Below, piece after piece: positions 1 through 12,505 of a stretch of 64,000 bases of DNA. Under the pieces are notes generated by a model, which searched no databases, was not told where the DNA came from, and saw nothing but the letters and a program-made list of their open reading frames with translations. Location: NCBI GenBank assembly GCA_032209605.1, contig JASFXZ010000003.1:37474762-37538761 (forward strand), written 5' to 3'. Both the position numbers and the translations under genes were made by a program. Positions within the stretch are counted from its first letter, which is position 1; every line of letters starts with the position of its first letter. Source of the stretch: Mactromeris polynyma. Lineage: Eukaryota > Mollusca > Bivalvia > Venerida > Mactridae.

Positions 1-1140
1 AAATTTGGATTGCAAATATAAAAATAAGTGTACGACGAAAAATAACTATTCCTGTGACATTTTAATTAAATTTATTGCATACCTAAGACAGTCACAAATG
101 AGTTATAGAGTTCTCATTACGTGGAAAAAATAAATTAGACTTCTAACACAACAGGGAAAGTAGTATCTCTAGAGACTCAGTTTTTAATTCCAACATTCTA
201 CAAAGCGTGTTTAATCACATTAAGCGATGCATAATGCCTCCTGCAAGGCGACACAGTTTTCAGAGAATACGAGTGAGCAGAAAAATTGTAACCAAAGCAA
301 ATAAATGACACTTTGTGAAACATTTTTTTTGTAATTTTATGGATGGCCTGTTGGGTTGAGATATAAGAGTTAAAATTGAAATATGCCCATAACTAAACCG
401 CACTATTCTTGGTAGCGGACTAATGCAAACTACGAAAGCAAACGATTAAGGTATATATATTTTGAAATCAATTGCAGCTTGTGTTAAGCACATGACGTTG
501 GAACAACGAACCTGTTTATGTGTCATGTTTAAACTCCAAATTATGGCGACATCGTAAAACACATTAATGTTTTGTTTAAAATATTTCAACTTTTAAGTAC
601 ACCCTAAAACTTAGTTATTCACGTGATAAGTATTTTAGAAAAATATTCAATATCATTGCAGAAAGCAGTACTTGCATGGAATTATTAAATAGAAAGAGAA
701 ACATTGAAATGGAAAATAAACAAGTTTAAACAGATTTGTGGAATAAGTATCCATGGGAAAAGTCTTTTGACTTCAAAGTCTTAGTCAACCTTTGTACAAA
801 CAAATCCCTGTAAATTAACTCGCAAACGATTGATATTGTCCGCGATATATACAAAATAATAGTTCGTGCCCATGTAAACAACGAACCGACGATAATTATA
901 TTCCAATATTAAACGATTTGTACATTTTCGGAGATGAGTTCTTCCGATTTTTTGTTCTTAAATTGTAAATTTTCAAACCACGTGTACTAATAATACGGTT
1001 CAAAAATAATTGTGCTGATTTTGTTGACACTGCCAGAATATTATCTTTTATTAAGTATACTAGTATTTTGAACGACAGTTCCACGGTTTTTAATCGCTAG
1101 GTGGTTATGTTTATCTTATTGTTGTTAAATAAATGTTAAG
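1..1140. other. AT-rich non-coding stretch, no gene seen
   Basis: The reading frames here are short and show no recognisable domain. A short piece near 205-240 (a run ending in a taatcacattaagcg-like core) faintly resembles the core seen at about 8110 and 19605 inside the large repeat units, so a very diverged copy of the macro-repeat may reach this far. That is weak. Otherwise I see nothing. Confidence 0.5.
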
Positions 1141-1144
1141 ATTT

Positions 1145-1320
1145 CCCCTTCCAATTATGGAATACTTGGCTTGATATAGTGTTCATGTTAACCCTCTCTT
1201 CTGTCCGTCGCCAACATATTTTCTTAGTTTGTCCTGTTATGTATTCCTTTTCTGTGCTGCTATTTCCCTGGGATCTGTGTGGGGAGGCATAGTCTGGTGA
1301 ATATGCCGTTTCCCTGTAAT
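1145..1320 (-). repeat. Dispersed ~280-bp repeat, partial, reverse orientation
   Basis: Read on the minus strand this matches the family described at 6505-6785: the blocks tacagggaa, the cacagatcccaggga-like block and the later ggacaaactaag-like block appear in the right order. The middle part is shortened or deleted. It is the only copy in the first 5 kb and lies outside the macro-repeat array. Confidence 0.6.
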
Positions 1321-1329
1321 TACTTTATT

Positions 1330-3340
1330 CTTCCTTTATGTTACATTTCTTGCATTAAGACGAAGAAAAAATAACCCTTGCAGTACCGATCGATTTTGAA
1401 CATCGCTTTCATCGATTTTTTCTCAATGTTAAATGAACTTTCCAGAGATGACGACTAGACTGATGTAAAATTTACTAATGTAACTTTAAAAAAAATAAAT
1501 GACAAATATAGAGATTGAATTTTGCAATGACACTATGTCAAAGTAATTAATTCCCCAATTTATGCACATTCACGTGAAGTATGTAAAACATTTTCGGTTC
1601 ATCGACCCCTGATGTTATTTGAGGATGGTATTAATGTCATTTCGTATGACTCGATGAACTAATGTGGAGATAAATAACAGATAGGAACAGTAAAAAGTCA
1701 AACTTTAACACGGTATGAATACCACATTCCTCGAGAAAGTTTTTAATGAAATATATTTGACTGTTAAATGCATTTCTTGCCCAGTTTCACAAGTTTCAAA
1801 TACATTTTTGCTTTGAAATTTAGATTTTTTAGTCTAGGCAACTGTTAATTTATATCTGTAATTTGAACTAGCTCCATCACTTACGTCAGAAATTATTAAC
1901 TGGTCTGGAAAACACTACACACTTTCTCAATTTAAATACAGTGAAAAGTCCCAGACACATTCAGATTTTATAGTTGGTAGTCAAACCGGCAAATTTGTTG
2001 TAACACCATGTCTTCAAAGTCTTTATGATATGCCAACATATGCAAAATATAACACACGTTTGACCAGGACACGCCTATTAATTATAAGAACTGTATTGTT
2101 GTGCTTTTAAACAGCCACAAAGGTGCAGTTTGGAAGGTGACCAAACATGTCCTAATAGTGGCATAAGACGATTTGTATTCTTTACCAAATTACGAGTAAA
2201 CAAGCTCTACATTGTTCAAAGATCAAATTTTGATTGCCATAGAGACAATGTCATTACATCCAGAGAGCTATGTTATAACCTTCAAGATTATCTTGCGTAT
2301 GCATTTGACCCATTATATGTGGCTTTAAATAGTATACAATAAAATATATATCAGTTTTTTACATGTCTTACGTCCATTGAACTCTTTTCTAGACGACTAA
2401 AGTGTATACTGTATACAATCTATTTTCATTTATAGACATCCGTTCTTCGAAATATAACAGAACATATTGGTAGACAAACGAACCTATTATATCCTCTAGG
2501 GAATGGTATTTAATACAATAACGCGACAAAAATGCCATTACTTCATTGTAAAGGCAGACCATATTCTACCAGGTCACCTAATCCTCATAATAGAACAATG
2601 ATAAGGGGCATTATTAGACAACACTGTTGATGATTGTTGTCATCAATGGGTTCCATTTCGATCACAGAGTAAGAATTAAAAATATGCCGCCGGATTTGAT
2701 ATTGGGTTAATTACAACTTGTCCTTACCTATCGAGATTAATCATCAGCATTATGGTCCATAGCTTCTATAAAATGTCAGGTGTTCCTATAAAGTTTAGTT
2801 GATTAAAAATATGTGCCAATGCATGCGACTGTCAATAAAATAAACAAAAATACAATTTTATATGGTATCATTTTATACAAAAAGTAATGCAACCTAACAA
2901 TAATGCCTTTATGATAGAAGAGCGAAATAAAGGTTTAGAATTATATAAAACACGCTTTTGCTACAAAAACCCTATTATTTGTTTCCTTGTGTGAGGACGC
3001 AATCTTACACAAAAACGTACATTCCAGAACCATTGTATTTCTGGAGAGGGGATACACTTTGTCATTCTGATGAAGAATGTGCGTTTCGCATGGTAAGTTA
3101 TTTCCAATGCGTCTATTGTTTGGATTCAGACGAATTCATTTCATTATTTCCGAGAAACGCACGAGTTGTTGATAATAGGAACTCATTTGATTAGGTATTT
3201 TCTTTTGGGAAATGGAAAATGCATTGTTATTCGAATGTTATTCAACATTATGAATATACTTCATTCGTTAAGTTATGCCGACGTATTTTGCGCTACATTT
3301 CAAATTTAAAATGGAATTTCTCTTTCTGTGACAATTTTCG
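1330..3340. other. AT-rich non-coding stretch, no gene seen
   Basis: The longest frames (2130-2342 and 2958-3194) have no family signature, no splice context supporting them, and composition like the surroundings. No tandem repeat or terminal inverted repeat pair was recognised. Confidence 0.5.
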
Positions 3341-3343
3341 GGT

Positions 3344-3704
3344 TATACGAGGGACATTCAATAAGTTTCGTCTCTAGCATATTTACTGAAAAACAACAAA
3401 ACGGTCATGGTTCAAAACTATATTAATACTAAAATATAGTCATCTTTGGGTATAACCTTAAGCCACTGAAATATGGCACTACCAAGGCCACCAAGGTATT
3501 TTTTAATCGCGGAAAAAGGACAAGGTCACAAGGGCTCAAGTCCGGAATAAATAGAGGGTAAAGTTGAACAACCTTTTCAGAGTTAAGACAGTTGTGTACA
3601 AGTTCACACTTCAGGGCGGCAGCGTTGTCGTGATTAAGGAATATCTCTTTAATATCCGTCCTTGGACGACGTTTTTGGTAGAATGTTTTCACCTCAGATA
3701 TCAC
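3344..3704 (-). pseudogene. Mariner-family transposase remnant with one terminal repeat
   Basis: The minus-strand frame 3704-3429 (91 residues) matches the C-terminal catalytic half of a mariner transposase. It has an HDNA motif, a stretch ending IPDLSPCDLVLFP and the LKNTL segment. The two aspartates (HDN and PCD) are spaced close to the D34D pattern of the family. The first catalytic aspartate and the whole DNA-binding half are missing, and the end of the frame (after LVALV) is scrambled. About 80 bp beyond the reading frame, at 3344-3367, lies a TA followed by cgagggacattcaataag, which resembles the conserved outer end of mariner inverted repeats. No partner repeat is seen on the high-coordinate side. 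This is a dead, truncated copy. Confidence 0.75.
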
Positions 3705-3789
3705 CGATTTAAAAATGCCAGATCAGAATGTAGTGAACTGTCCCCGCTAAAAGAAAGTCATGTTTTGAGGAACACGAAAAATCAGCCAA

Positions 3790-3861
3790 TGGCGCTACCG
3801 GGATTCGAACACGGGTCTACGGATTGCCAGTGCATAAAGCTAACCACTACACCACAGCGAT
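3790..3861 (-). tRNA. tRNA-like sequence, Ala(GGC)-type fold, probably a pseudogene or SINE head
   Basis: On the minus strand the sequence has an A box (tggtgtagtgg) and a B box (tgttcgaatcc) at normal spacing. It can be folded as a cloverleaf with T33, anticodon GGC at 34-36, a 4-base variable loop and the ttcgaat T loop. Several stems are imperfect: pairs 1-72, 2-71, 11-24, 30-40 and 52-62 mismatch, and only five of seven acceptor pairs form. A T5 tract lies a few bases downstream. An alanine tRNA with GGC is uncommon in animals, and the copy directly abuts the mariner remnant, so I favour a tRNA pseudogene or tRNA-derived SINE head over a working gene. Confidence 0.55.
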
Positions 3862-4342
3862 CTAACATTTTCGTGTAAATTTAACTTATATAAATTTGAT
3901 TAAGATTAACTACACTTTGGACGAAGTACCATGGGCTATTTCACTAATAGTATATCGACCATATTAAGCTATCATTTTACCAACTGCAGCGATGTTTTAT
4001 GTGGATATAATTGATCGTGGTCTTCCACGTCGGGCTTATTTTCACAGCCAGATTTACCATCTTTAAAATACTTTGACTACCTAAAAGCAGTTCTCTGTGA
4101 TACGGCACAACTCTTCATATATCACTAAACATGGAATATTTAGTAAACTGCGCACTTGTATGTAGCTACCGATTTCAATTTTTGTTCACATTTAGTTTCA
4201 GACTTCAAAAAATGGTCAGTGTTTATGATTTACCATTTAAAATAAATTTAGATAAAGTTTTGTGTCAGTATATATGGTAAAATGATCATTGTAAACAAAA
4301 CTTTTCCACGTGCAACTCGTGAGATATTGCTAAGATCGCGTA

Positions 4343-4460
4343 GTAGTGACATAATATAGTAAATTCTCCTCGTACACTTAAAAACCTTTCTAAATGGTCA
4401 CTTTTTCTATTGTCACATTTGTAATGGATGTACTGTATTGTTCATAGACCCATCTGTTTA
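4343..4460 (+). repeat. Short block shared with 51907-52023
   Basis: The order of words gacataatatag, cctcgtacacttaaaaacc, aatggtcac and cacatttgtaatggatgtac is repeated at 51907-52023 with few differences. Both blocks lie just outside a macro-repeat array, on its low-coordinate side, so they may be remnants of a longer shared flank. Confidence 0.7.
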
Positions 4461-4744
4461 TTGTCTTAACATTTCCTATACGAGTTATACTTAGAATGGT
4501 GTATTCCAAAACAGTCCCTTTTAAAGGTTGTGTAAAGGAAGAATGAGTTATTATTAGGTGCAAATAATGATATAACAACCAAATGGGCATCTGGATCTCA
4601 CAGATTTCACACTACGGCGATATTTTAAGTCATTATCTTACAGACGGACACCCAAGTCTTTTCCATTATAATTTTCTTATCAAAGTTCAATATGTGTTAA
4701 CATTTCGTCTATATTAATGATGTCCTATTAAATATCTAGGCCCA

Positions 4745-4985
4745 TCAGCAGAGAGATGGTTATAGTCGCTGACTTCAAATCACTTGAAACCTCGACCATG
4801 CACATACGAATCCCACCCGGGATATGTAATTTGTATGCGAGGAACCCACCAAGCTGACATATGGAAGGTCAGTAGTTCTAACCAGGTGTCCACCTGGTTA
4901 TTCCTACACATTAACAGCTGTAATAGTTACTACATGACCCTTTGCAGCTTATATGACTTGAAGCCCTACTACAAAACATAAACCC
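4745..4985 (+). mobile_element. tRNA-derived SINE of a bivalve-typical kind
   Basis: The head is tRNA-like: an A-box-like gagatggttatagtcgc, then gacttcaaatcacttg, then a B-box-like acgaatccca. It is followed by a body with the words gaggaa, atatggaaggtc, gttcta and caggtg..cacctggt, and ends with a gacttgaagccc..aaaacataaaccc-like tail. From memory this order matches a SINE type widespread in bivalve genomes; I do not assert a family name. The copy is diverged, and the expected A/T-rich simple tail is short. It is the best clue to the host lineage. Confidence 0.65.
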
Positions 4986-5104
4986 ATATACATGTAATTA
5001 TAAACTAGTGAGGCTACTGTAGATATTGCTAACAGTTGGTATTGGTACATGTATGAGAATGTATTCTGTGGATCCTCATCGGATATGGCTGACGGTTACG
5101 ACCA

Positions 5105-5158
5105 GTTTCATATGTATATATATTATATATATACGATATATATATATACTATATATTA
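5105..5158. repeat. TA-rich microsatellite
   Basis: Nearly pure alternating TA interrupted by single-base changes, just inside the start of copy A. Copy B at the equivalent place (about 16575) lacks it, so it expanded after the copies separated. Confidence 0.8.
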
Positions 5159-5782
5159 CAAATGTTCAAGAACTGTTGTTTATCAAACACAAACGAAAAT
5201 ATACTGACGATACTCGTGTTCAAACATTCGATGTATTTTGAATCTGGCCGTTGACAGATGTGGGACAACGTATCAGTAAAGGAATATAAGACGACAATAA
5301 CATCTCGACGATTATTATTATTACGATATATCTGAAAATGCACTCAATTCAATCAATAGAGTCAAAGACGTCTGCAACATCCTGTCGAAAACACTAGAGT
5401 CAATTGTAAATAATAGGCCGCAAAAATATTAAGGTTGGCTGCTTGTTATTTGAAATAACGTCTTATACCGTATGATTATAAATATTCGAAGCTTAATGTT
5501 TAAGAGAAACTAAATAATAATATGTATCAGCACTTTCCATACATTTAGATCTGATTTATAATATTTACTTTAAACTTAAATCTCACTTTGCAATATTGAA
5601 TAAACAAAGAGAGGTATTCACGTAAATACGGTATCTTCTATCTCGTAGAATGGAATGTTGATAGAGGGCGGGAAATGGTGACAAAGAAAAAGATATAGCA
5701 GCTACGGAACCATTAAAATAAGCATATGTGATTTGGACTGCTAGACATATGTTATAATTGTACTAATAGAGCGATAACATTG

Positions 5783-6060
5783 TAACAGGAAACGGCACAT
5801 GCAAAAGACAATGCATCCCCATACAGATCTCTGAAGAAAAACAGTCGACAAAACCTAAGATTCTGAGGAGGTGCAATGATAAACATGCATGGGTACAGAG
5901 GCGCAAGAAATGGTCTGGTAGACCATAAAAATAACTAAGGACAATTTAGGGGAACAACAATGCGGGAAAAGTTTATAAGATGGAATACATCACGGCACAA
6001 GTCGAGAAACTCTCAGCAATTCACAGCCTTGTATCTGTCAGAATAAATACAGGGAGTTTA
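5783..6060 (+). repeat. Dispersed ~280-bp repeat
   Basis: First of two copies in module 1 of copy A. The orthologous place in B is 17236-17515. It has the aacaggaaacggcacatgc start, the ctgaggaggtgc middle and the tggtctggtagaccat block of the family; the 3' part is diverged. Confidence 0.75.
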
Positions 6061-6504
6061 ATACTGATAGTTATGCTTGTTATGGCGCTTACGGAATTGT
6101 ACATGAAGTTAAGATAAACAAATATGCGTTCTTCTAGAAATGATATTATCGGATTTGAAACCTGAATATGAATATTTCAAGAAGGTAAAACCTCTTGTTT
6201 ATACCGTTGACATTTAAGTGAAATAATTCAAGTGAATCTGATATGTCGTTGATTAATTATGTTGTAGTTCAAAAGGGTATGGTAGGACAAAGATTCATTA
6301 ATTGTAAATACATATAATTAATAACGAACCAATTAATTTCTTATTGGAATATTTTGATGACATTAAAGGAATCCAAAGTTTATCAACAACCTTGATATTT
6401 GCATAATCCACATAGACAATACAATTTATTATTCATATCAATTTAATCATAAACAACAATCTAATATAAAACGGACGACATTTATTACACAAATTGATAA
6501 AAGA

Positions 6505-6785
6505 GAGAGAACAAGTTGCTACAGGGAACACCACATAAATAAGGCGGTGCAACCCCACACAGACCTCCGGGAAAACATAAATCCATAAAGGCATTTAAGG
6601 AGGTTCAAGCGCACATACGTAATGGAACAGAGGTGCAAGGAATGGCCTTGCCGACAATCTAGGAGAATCAAAGAGGACAAACAGTGAAGGGGGGACTAAT
6701 GGATGGAAAAGATCACAGGACAAGTCAAGACAGCTGGCAACAATAGGCTGAAACTTGACAGAAAATAACATGAACACTATATAAT
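6505..6785 (+). repeat. Dispersed ~280-bp repeat, near full length
   Basis: A good reference copy. The order is gagagagaacaagttgctac, agggaacaccacat, cccacacagacctccgg, aaaacataaatccataaagg, aggaggttcaag, gcaaggaatggccttgccg, ggagaatcaaagaggac, aatggatggaaaagatcac, aggacaagtcaagacagctg, gcaacaataggctgaaac. No tRNA promoter boxes, no obvious terminal inverted repeats and no coding potential. I do not recognise the family. Confidence 0.8.
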
Positions 6786-7782
6786 TCACCTAGTGGTTAC
6801 GCAATAGCATTTAACGAGCATAAATTTTCTAACGATGCGTGTTTTTGAGTGTTATTTCTTTCTCCTGCTTATTGTGTGCAAGTTCGTTTTTTGTGTTTTA
6901 AGTCATGTAAGCCTACAAAGCAGGCTAGTTTCTAATATTAGTGTCGATATATCATATAGTTTAATTCTATATACATTAGACTATACAGTATTTAAGTATA
7001 CAATATTTACAAATATTTACAGTCATTTAATATTTACGCTGAATGGTCAAATGTAACATTAATTCATGCCTAAATAGTATAAGAATATAGTATAATTATG
7101 TAGTAGTTTCAGTTCTAGTAAATGTAACTTCAAAACGTTGACACAAATATAAGTGTTATTATTTTATCTATACAGTTTGTACAACCAAAAACAGAATCAG
7201 AATTATTATATAAATCATGTGCTCAACGTTTGCTTACTTATATTAATAAAAGGTGTAAATGTTGTTTCATATATAGTATTCACAGTTCACTGTCCTATAA
7301 TTAGTGTGGTTTTGCTTAGTGTATGTGTCCTTAAATATAGTTGATAACACGGTAAATATAGGTAACTGAACGAAATGGAACATCACATGAATATAAAATA
7401 GTCCTACATATTATAACGTTGGTAATGTCTGTATTTCATAATTGATTTCATTGGCAAGTTATTTGTAGTGATATGTATGGTTATTTATTATTCAGCCTGA
7501 GAACAATTCTATCATCCAAGGCACAGTCGATGTTGATTGTAATTCTCCGAAGGATGTCAATATTAATGTCCAACGAACAGCTATGTGGTATTTGTGTTAT
7601 TATACCGAATACATGGAAGTAAATAGATTTATGCTATAAAGATTCTTTGCAAGCTTCTTCTTCTCTCATTTTGTTTATTCAATACATAAAACGTTACGTC
7701 ATTGCATTCGCTGGGTTTGACAGTAAAATCCGTAGACTATATCACAGTTCAAATGAAGCTATGCTATATTAATAGAATATTA

Positions 7783-8055
7783 TCAAACACAACACTGACA
7801 CAGACAGTTCACCAACTGTACTAAAAACAATAAAATGATGAGACAAACAACTATAAAAGCCAGTAATTCGATTATATTGTAACACTCTTTGACGAACGCA
7901 CTACACTGGTGAATATGCATGCCTTTGATCAGTATTTTCAGTCTAAAGGTATAACGTGTTCCATAAACGTGCACTGAACATGAAGTTTGCAAAAAGTATA
8001 ATGCGTTCTGAGTACAAATGGCACCAGGAAGCGAGTCTATCCCGATGGAACACAA
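7783..8055 (-). other. Conserved non-coding core of module 2
   Basis: This stretch is strongly conserved at 19251-19547 and, more loosely, at about 35760-36000 and 63740-63970. A minus-strand frame is open here (90 residues) and in copy B (98 residues). It has no recognisable domain and the D and E copies are not open at this length, so I treat it as repeat sequence and not a gene. Confidence 0.5.
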
Positions 8056-8247
8056 TCTGATATTGTCGTTTCCGGTCGTGGCGTGTAATTTTGAAATTAA
8101 ATTAACTGTTTAATCAGATTAAGCGCATAATGTCGTGCGCGTACAAGTACTCGCATCGGCTTTGCTCTTAAACAACCACGATCTGTTATGCATCATCTGT
8201 TTCCTTGTTTGAGAGTGAAGAACGTCTTAAATTCAGTTCATTTTAAG

Positions 8248-8815
8248 TAAAAAACAGAAACTATTTTTTGTGCGCTAACGAGTTGAGTTATATAGCATTA
8301 TTTCTGCATGGTAGTTTTGCTTTCTTTGTCAAAGCTGAAACACGGCATCACAATAACAAATGTTAGCTCGATATGTATCATCTTATAAGTAACTAACCCT
8401 TTATCGAAGGATTAACGATCCGCGTCAAAAGGCTACAAACGTTTTTCGGTTGAAGAGAAATTGCCTTGGTGGGTTAACGTAAGATTTGATTGGTGTACTC
8501 AACACTGATATATAAATAGCAAAACCATGTTAGTAGGACTGCGCCGAAAAACTATCACCTGTAGACAATATAGCAGTACAACTCAGAGCTATGCTTTATT
8601 TATATAATATGTTCCCAAACAACACTCACTTAGACACTTAGACAGTTCGTCAAATGTACAAAAGTACAAGTGAAAACAGAAATTATTTCTTGTACTCTAA
8701 CGAGCAGAGTTATATTGCATTACGTGTGAATTATATGTTGTTTTCTTTGTTAATGCTGAAACAGGGCATCACAATAACAGATGTATATTCGAGATGTATC
8801 ATCTTATAAATAACA
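8248..8815 (+). repeat. Duplicated junction block in copy A
   Basis: The segment from about 8248 to 8388 (aaacagaaact ... catcttataa) resembles copy B at 19690. It is followed at 8391 by a block matching 35310-35590, and then from about 8664 by a second version of the first segment, which matches segment D at 36215-36365 better than B. Copy A is thus a mosaic of two repeat types here. Confidence 0.75.
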
Positions 8816-9242
8816 AATACTCCAACAATTGCATACATATTCATTTCTCCGGGGATGTATTTTAAACATCTATGTGATATGTACACGCGTATTAGGATGC
8901 GCCTATTCCATAACTCTCCATATAAATAATGAAACAGACGAATAAAGATCGCAACACATATATGAGAGATCTAATGGGATTATGTGACTTTGGTCGACGC
9001 CACTGAGCTTTCTAATGATATTTAATAACGAACAAATGTTGTTAATATTTCACGTTCTCCGTCGCAAGTTAAATGTAATATCATTACTTTCATTGGAAAC
9101 CCTTGTATACTTAAAATAAGAGGCATTTGAGAAATTTTACCATTATAATGTATTGTGTACCAGAATCGTATGTAGTTATATTAATTAAACAGAAGTAGTT
9201 TTTCTGTTCTGTCAGAATAAACAATGGGTGATTCTTAGATTG

Positions 9243-9368
9243 TTATTATCCCCAATCTCTCCCTTTTCCATTTGCAAAGTTTATTCATATTTTTATTCAA
9301 TCCCATTATTATCCCCAATCTCTCCCTTTTCCATTTGCAAAGTTTATTCATATTTTTATTCAATCCCA
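9243..9368 (+). repeat. 63-bp tandem duplication
   Basis: The words ttattatccccaatctctcc, cttttccatttgcaaag and tcatatttttattcaatccc occur twice, 63 bases apart. Copy B (about 20238) has one version. The period is a multiple of three, which produces an open frame with a repeated peptide (9228-9428); that frame is a by-product and not evidence of a gene. Confidence 0.9.
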
Positions 9369-11094
9369 ATTCTTACTACGACAGACACTTTACCGTGTGC
9401 ATTGACAAAGGTACGAAACAGTTTATAAAAACGTTAAAATAGGCTTATATTGTATATTACGCGAAGATGCGTTTTCAATAAATTTATTTTATTATGGCAT
9501 TTACCGTTGAATATTGAAAATGATGAGTCAATGACTTGGGGGAAATGTACAATAGTGTTACTTTGATTCATATCAAGCCAATTCAGTAATTTTATTGTAT
9601 AATGAATGCAGATGAACTATATTACATTTGTAATAGAAATATAACACATTTATTATATAATCTCTCTCATTTACGGTAGTGCATTGTACACTTGTATCTG
9701 GTATCCGACCAATTAACATTAATGCGAAGAAATTAGTTTATTATTTCCCCAATGTGATATGTTAACTTGAAATATAACAGTAGACGTAAATACGAAATAC
9801 TTGAAATAGTTTCGTAATGGTGTTTTAAATCGATTTTAATTAAATGACTAATTATATTATTTGAAGTCACTTCATTTAGGGAAAATCAATACACGGTGGG
9901 TTTCGATCATAACGTGGAACATTGACATCAGATGACGTACTTCAATTTCGCCTAATCAACTAAGTACTATTTTCATCGTTGTATACAGTTTTCGGTATGA
10001 CTGTGGTATAAATGTTAAACAGAAAAAAACGTTTGTCATACACGTAATACGCTTCTTTATGTTATCTGACATTTGTGTAGAACGTTTGGATTATAAGATA
10101 ACAAAACTCTTTGTACATTGGTGTGGCATTAAGTTAATTGACTTGTGCGATTGGCAATTGCGAAATTTAACAATCTGATCAACCAGTTTGTCTAACTGTT
10201 TTTGTACGTAAGGCTACACGTTAAGGTTAGGAATCCACTTAGTATCAGTTTGATATATCATCTAGAGGCACATATTTGATAGAACAGTAAAATCACCTAC
10301 ATAAATGTTGGGTTGTATCATTTTGCTCACCGGAAGCATATCCGTATCATTCCGCGTTGATACGGTGACTCAGAGATTCCCAGATACGAGTGTCTCTAAC
10401 GTCATAATATAGCCGAAGTTCTGCTATAGGAAGTGATAATAATTTGTCATTTATTTCTTGTCGGGTTATAATGTAATATCGTAAGAAAATAAATGTCTGC
10501 AGCCTACTAGGCCTTAATTCGTTATAAATTTGAGTTTTCGTCAAGATTGCAATATTCCCTTGTGACGTCTACATTAGATCATCATTTCACAATTTTACAT
10601 ATACTGATCCGAAAATCAAGCAGAGAAGAACAACACCGAGTGATGCCAGATTAACATGCTGTCGTTCGTACTTAATGTTAGACGAAGCTAATTGTTGTAG
10701 CCGACGAGGAAAGAGTCAATATACATGTACATTAAATGGTTATTAATTTTCTAAGCGGATTTCTAAATGTTTTCCGTTCAAGTTAATTCCCGACTCAAAT
10801 ACTTCATGCAAATGCATTTGTACATTAAAACTATTGTATTGAGCAATAAGTGCTAACCGTTTAAACTTAGATTCTTATTATATCTATGCAGAATAGCAGC
10901 ACTGTTCCATACGACTGCATTATAACATTTATGGTCGTAATATTTATGTATTTTTTGTGATTTACAGTTATTTCGATTAATGTGGGCATACATGTTTATT
11001 CGTTGTGTATTTATTATTCTGTATCAGATTTGCAGAAAGAGGACATAAGGTTGATACTAAAACTTCTACTTATGTTTTAGATGAAGGTTAAGTT

Positions 11095-11400
11095 CCCCTG
11101 TCCCTATGTGCAGTTCCTTGACTTGATATAATATTAGCGTTCCCCCTTTCGGTCTGGGGTCACTTGTTTTCTTAGCTTGTCCTGTAGCGTATTCCATCCA
11201 TTCCCTCTTATTACCTCTTATTATCCCTTTAGCCATGGTTTCTTTTTGATATTCAGCCAGCCAGCCAATTCCTTACTTTTCCATCCCGATATATATTTGC
11301 CCTTACACCTCCTCAATCGCTGATGTTTCGTAGGCAAGTATTTCCCTGGGATCTGTGTGGGGAGGCAATGCCTTGATTATGTGGCGTTTCCTGTAACACA
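11095..11400 (-). repeat. Dispersed ~280-bp repeat, reverse orientation
   Basis: On this strand one reads cttagcttgtcctgtagcg, gtattccatcc, tccctgggatctgtgtgggg and ggcgtttcctgtaac, the reverse of the family order. The same copy is present at 22040-22310 in B and 52260-52525 in C, so it was in the ancestral unit. Confidence 0.8.
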
Positions 11401-12054
11401 TTTTACCATACATACCGTTCAACATTGGAAGTGGCTTATTGTAACACCGAAAAAATATTGAAATAGATGCAATAATTAATTTACCCACATGCAAATATTA
11501 CAGTGAACAACAATCAGACCACCACTTATTCTGGAGAAGTCAGACTAAGATGTTCTGATCATCACGTCAAAGCATGGATGAAAATGTGAAATCGTGTACA
11601 GGAAATACGATCCTAGTACAGAGGTGGTCTTAATTGCTAAGTGGTATTTAAGAGGTGTTTTTGTATTAATTAATATATGTTTACAGTATTAACTTTTGGA
11701 ATGGCCTTAGTAATGTAGCAAGGCATGATTGTACTTGCTCTCCGATATCATGAATACTCAAATGTCCTAAACTACATTGCATAACAAGTTCATCAATAAA
11801 GGGTTAAACGAGTAAGACGTGAGCTGACTGGTTTCATTATGCTAAAAATCAATTAAACTCAATGTTTTTATGTTTTTTATGATAATAAATCAACGACAAG
11901 AATGAACATGTCGTAGCGTACATGTTGCTGTATACTTAAATATTCAGATTCGGTATTGATTGTAATAGAGTCGATTTGACCGTCTAGACTCTGCATTCTC
12001 AATCAATATTTCGTGAGGAAAACACGTTGTCATTTTTTAATCAAGCACATGCGG

Positions 12055-12505
12055 TTGATTTAATTTTATTGTTTTATCGCCAACTCCCGCGCTCGACAAA
12101 AACATCCTTTGAAAGTTAACTGCTTTCATGAAAAAAAGAGAGATAATACGTAACTACAGGGAACGCAAGATACACAAGACAGTGCTTCCCCACACAGACC
12201 TCCGGGAAAACAACAATCCACAAAACATAAGGCACTTAAGGAGGTCAAAGGGTACACATGTTAAGGAACAGAGGCCCAAAGAATGGCCCGGCAGACCACA
12301 AGGAATAACTAGGAGAATCAAAGTGGACAGTGAAGAAAGAAGGAGGGGGGAATAATGGATTTAAAAGATCACAGGACAAGTCAAGACAACTGGCCCCAAT
12401 AGGCCGAAAATGGGCAGGAAACATTTTGATTGATTTAATTCTATTCTTATCGCCAACTCCCGCACTCGGCAAAACATCCTTTGAAAGTTAACTGCTTACA
12501 TGAAA
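12055..12505 (+). repeat. Extra dispersed repeat bracketed by a ~77-bp direct duplication
   Basis: A forward copy of the 280-bp family (12134-12425) lies between two versions of the same sequence: 12055-12133 and 12430-12505, both containing cgccaactcccgc, acatcctttgaaag and ttaactgct. Copies B (about 22975-23045) and C (about 53153-53225) have this sequence once and no dispersed repeat. The flanking duplication is far longer than a normal target site duplication. Confidence 0.8.
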
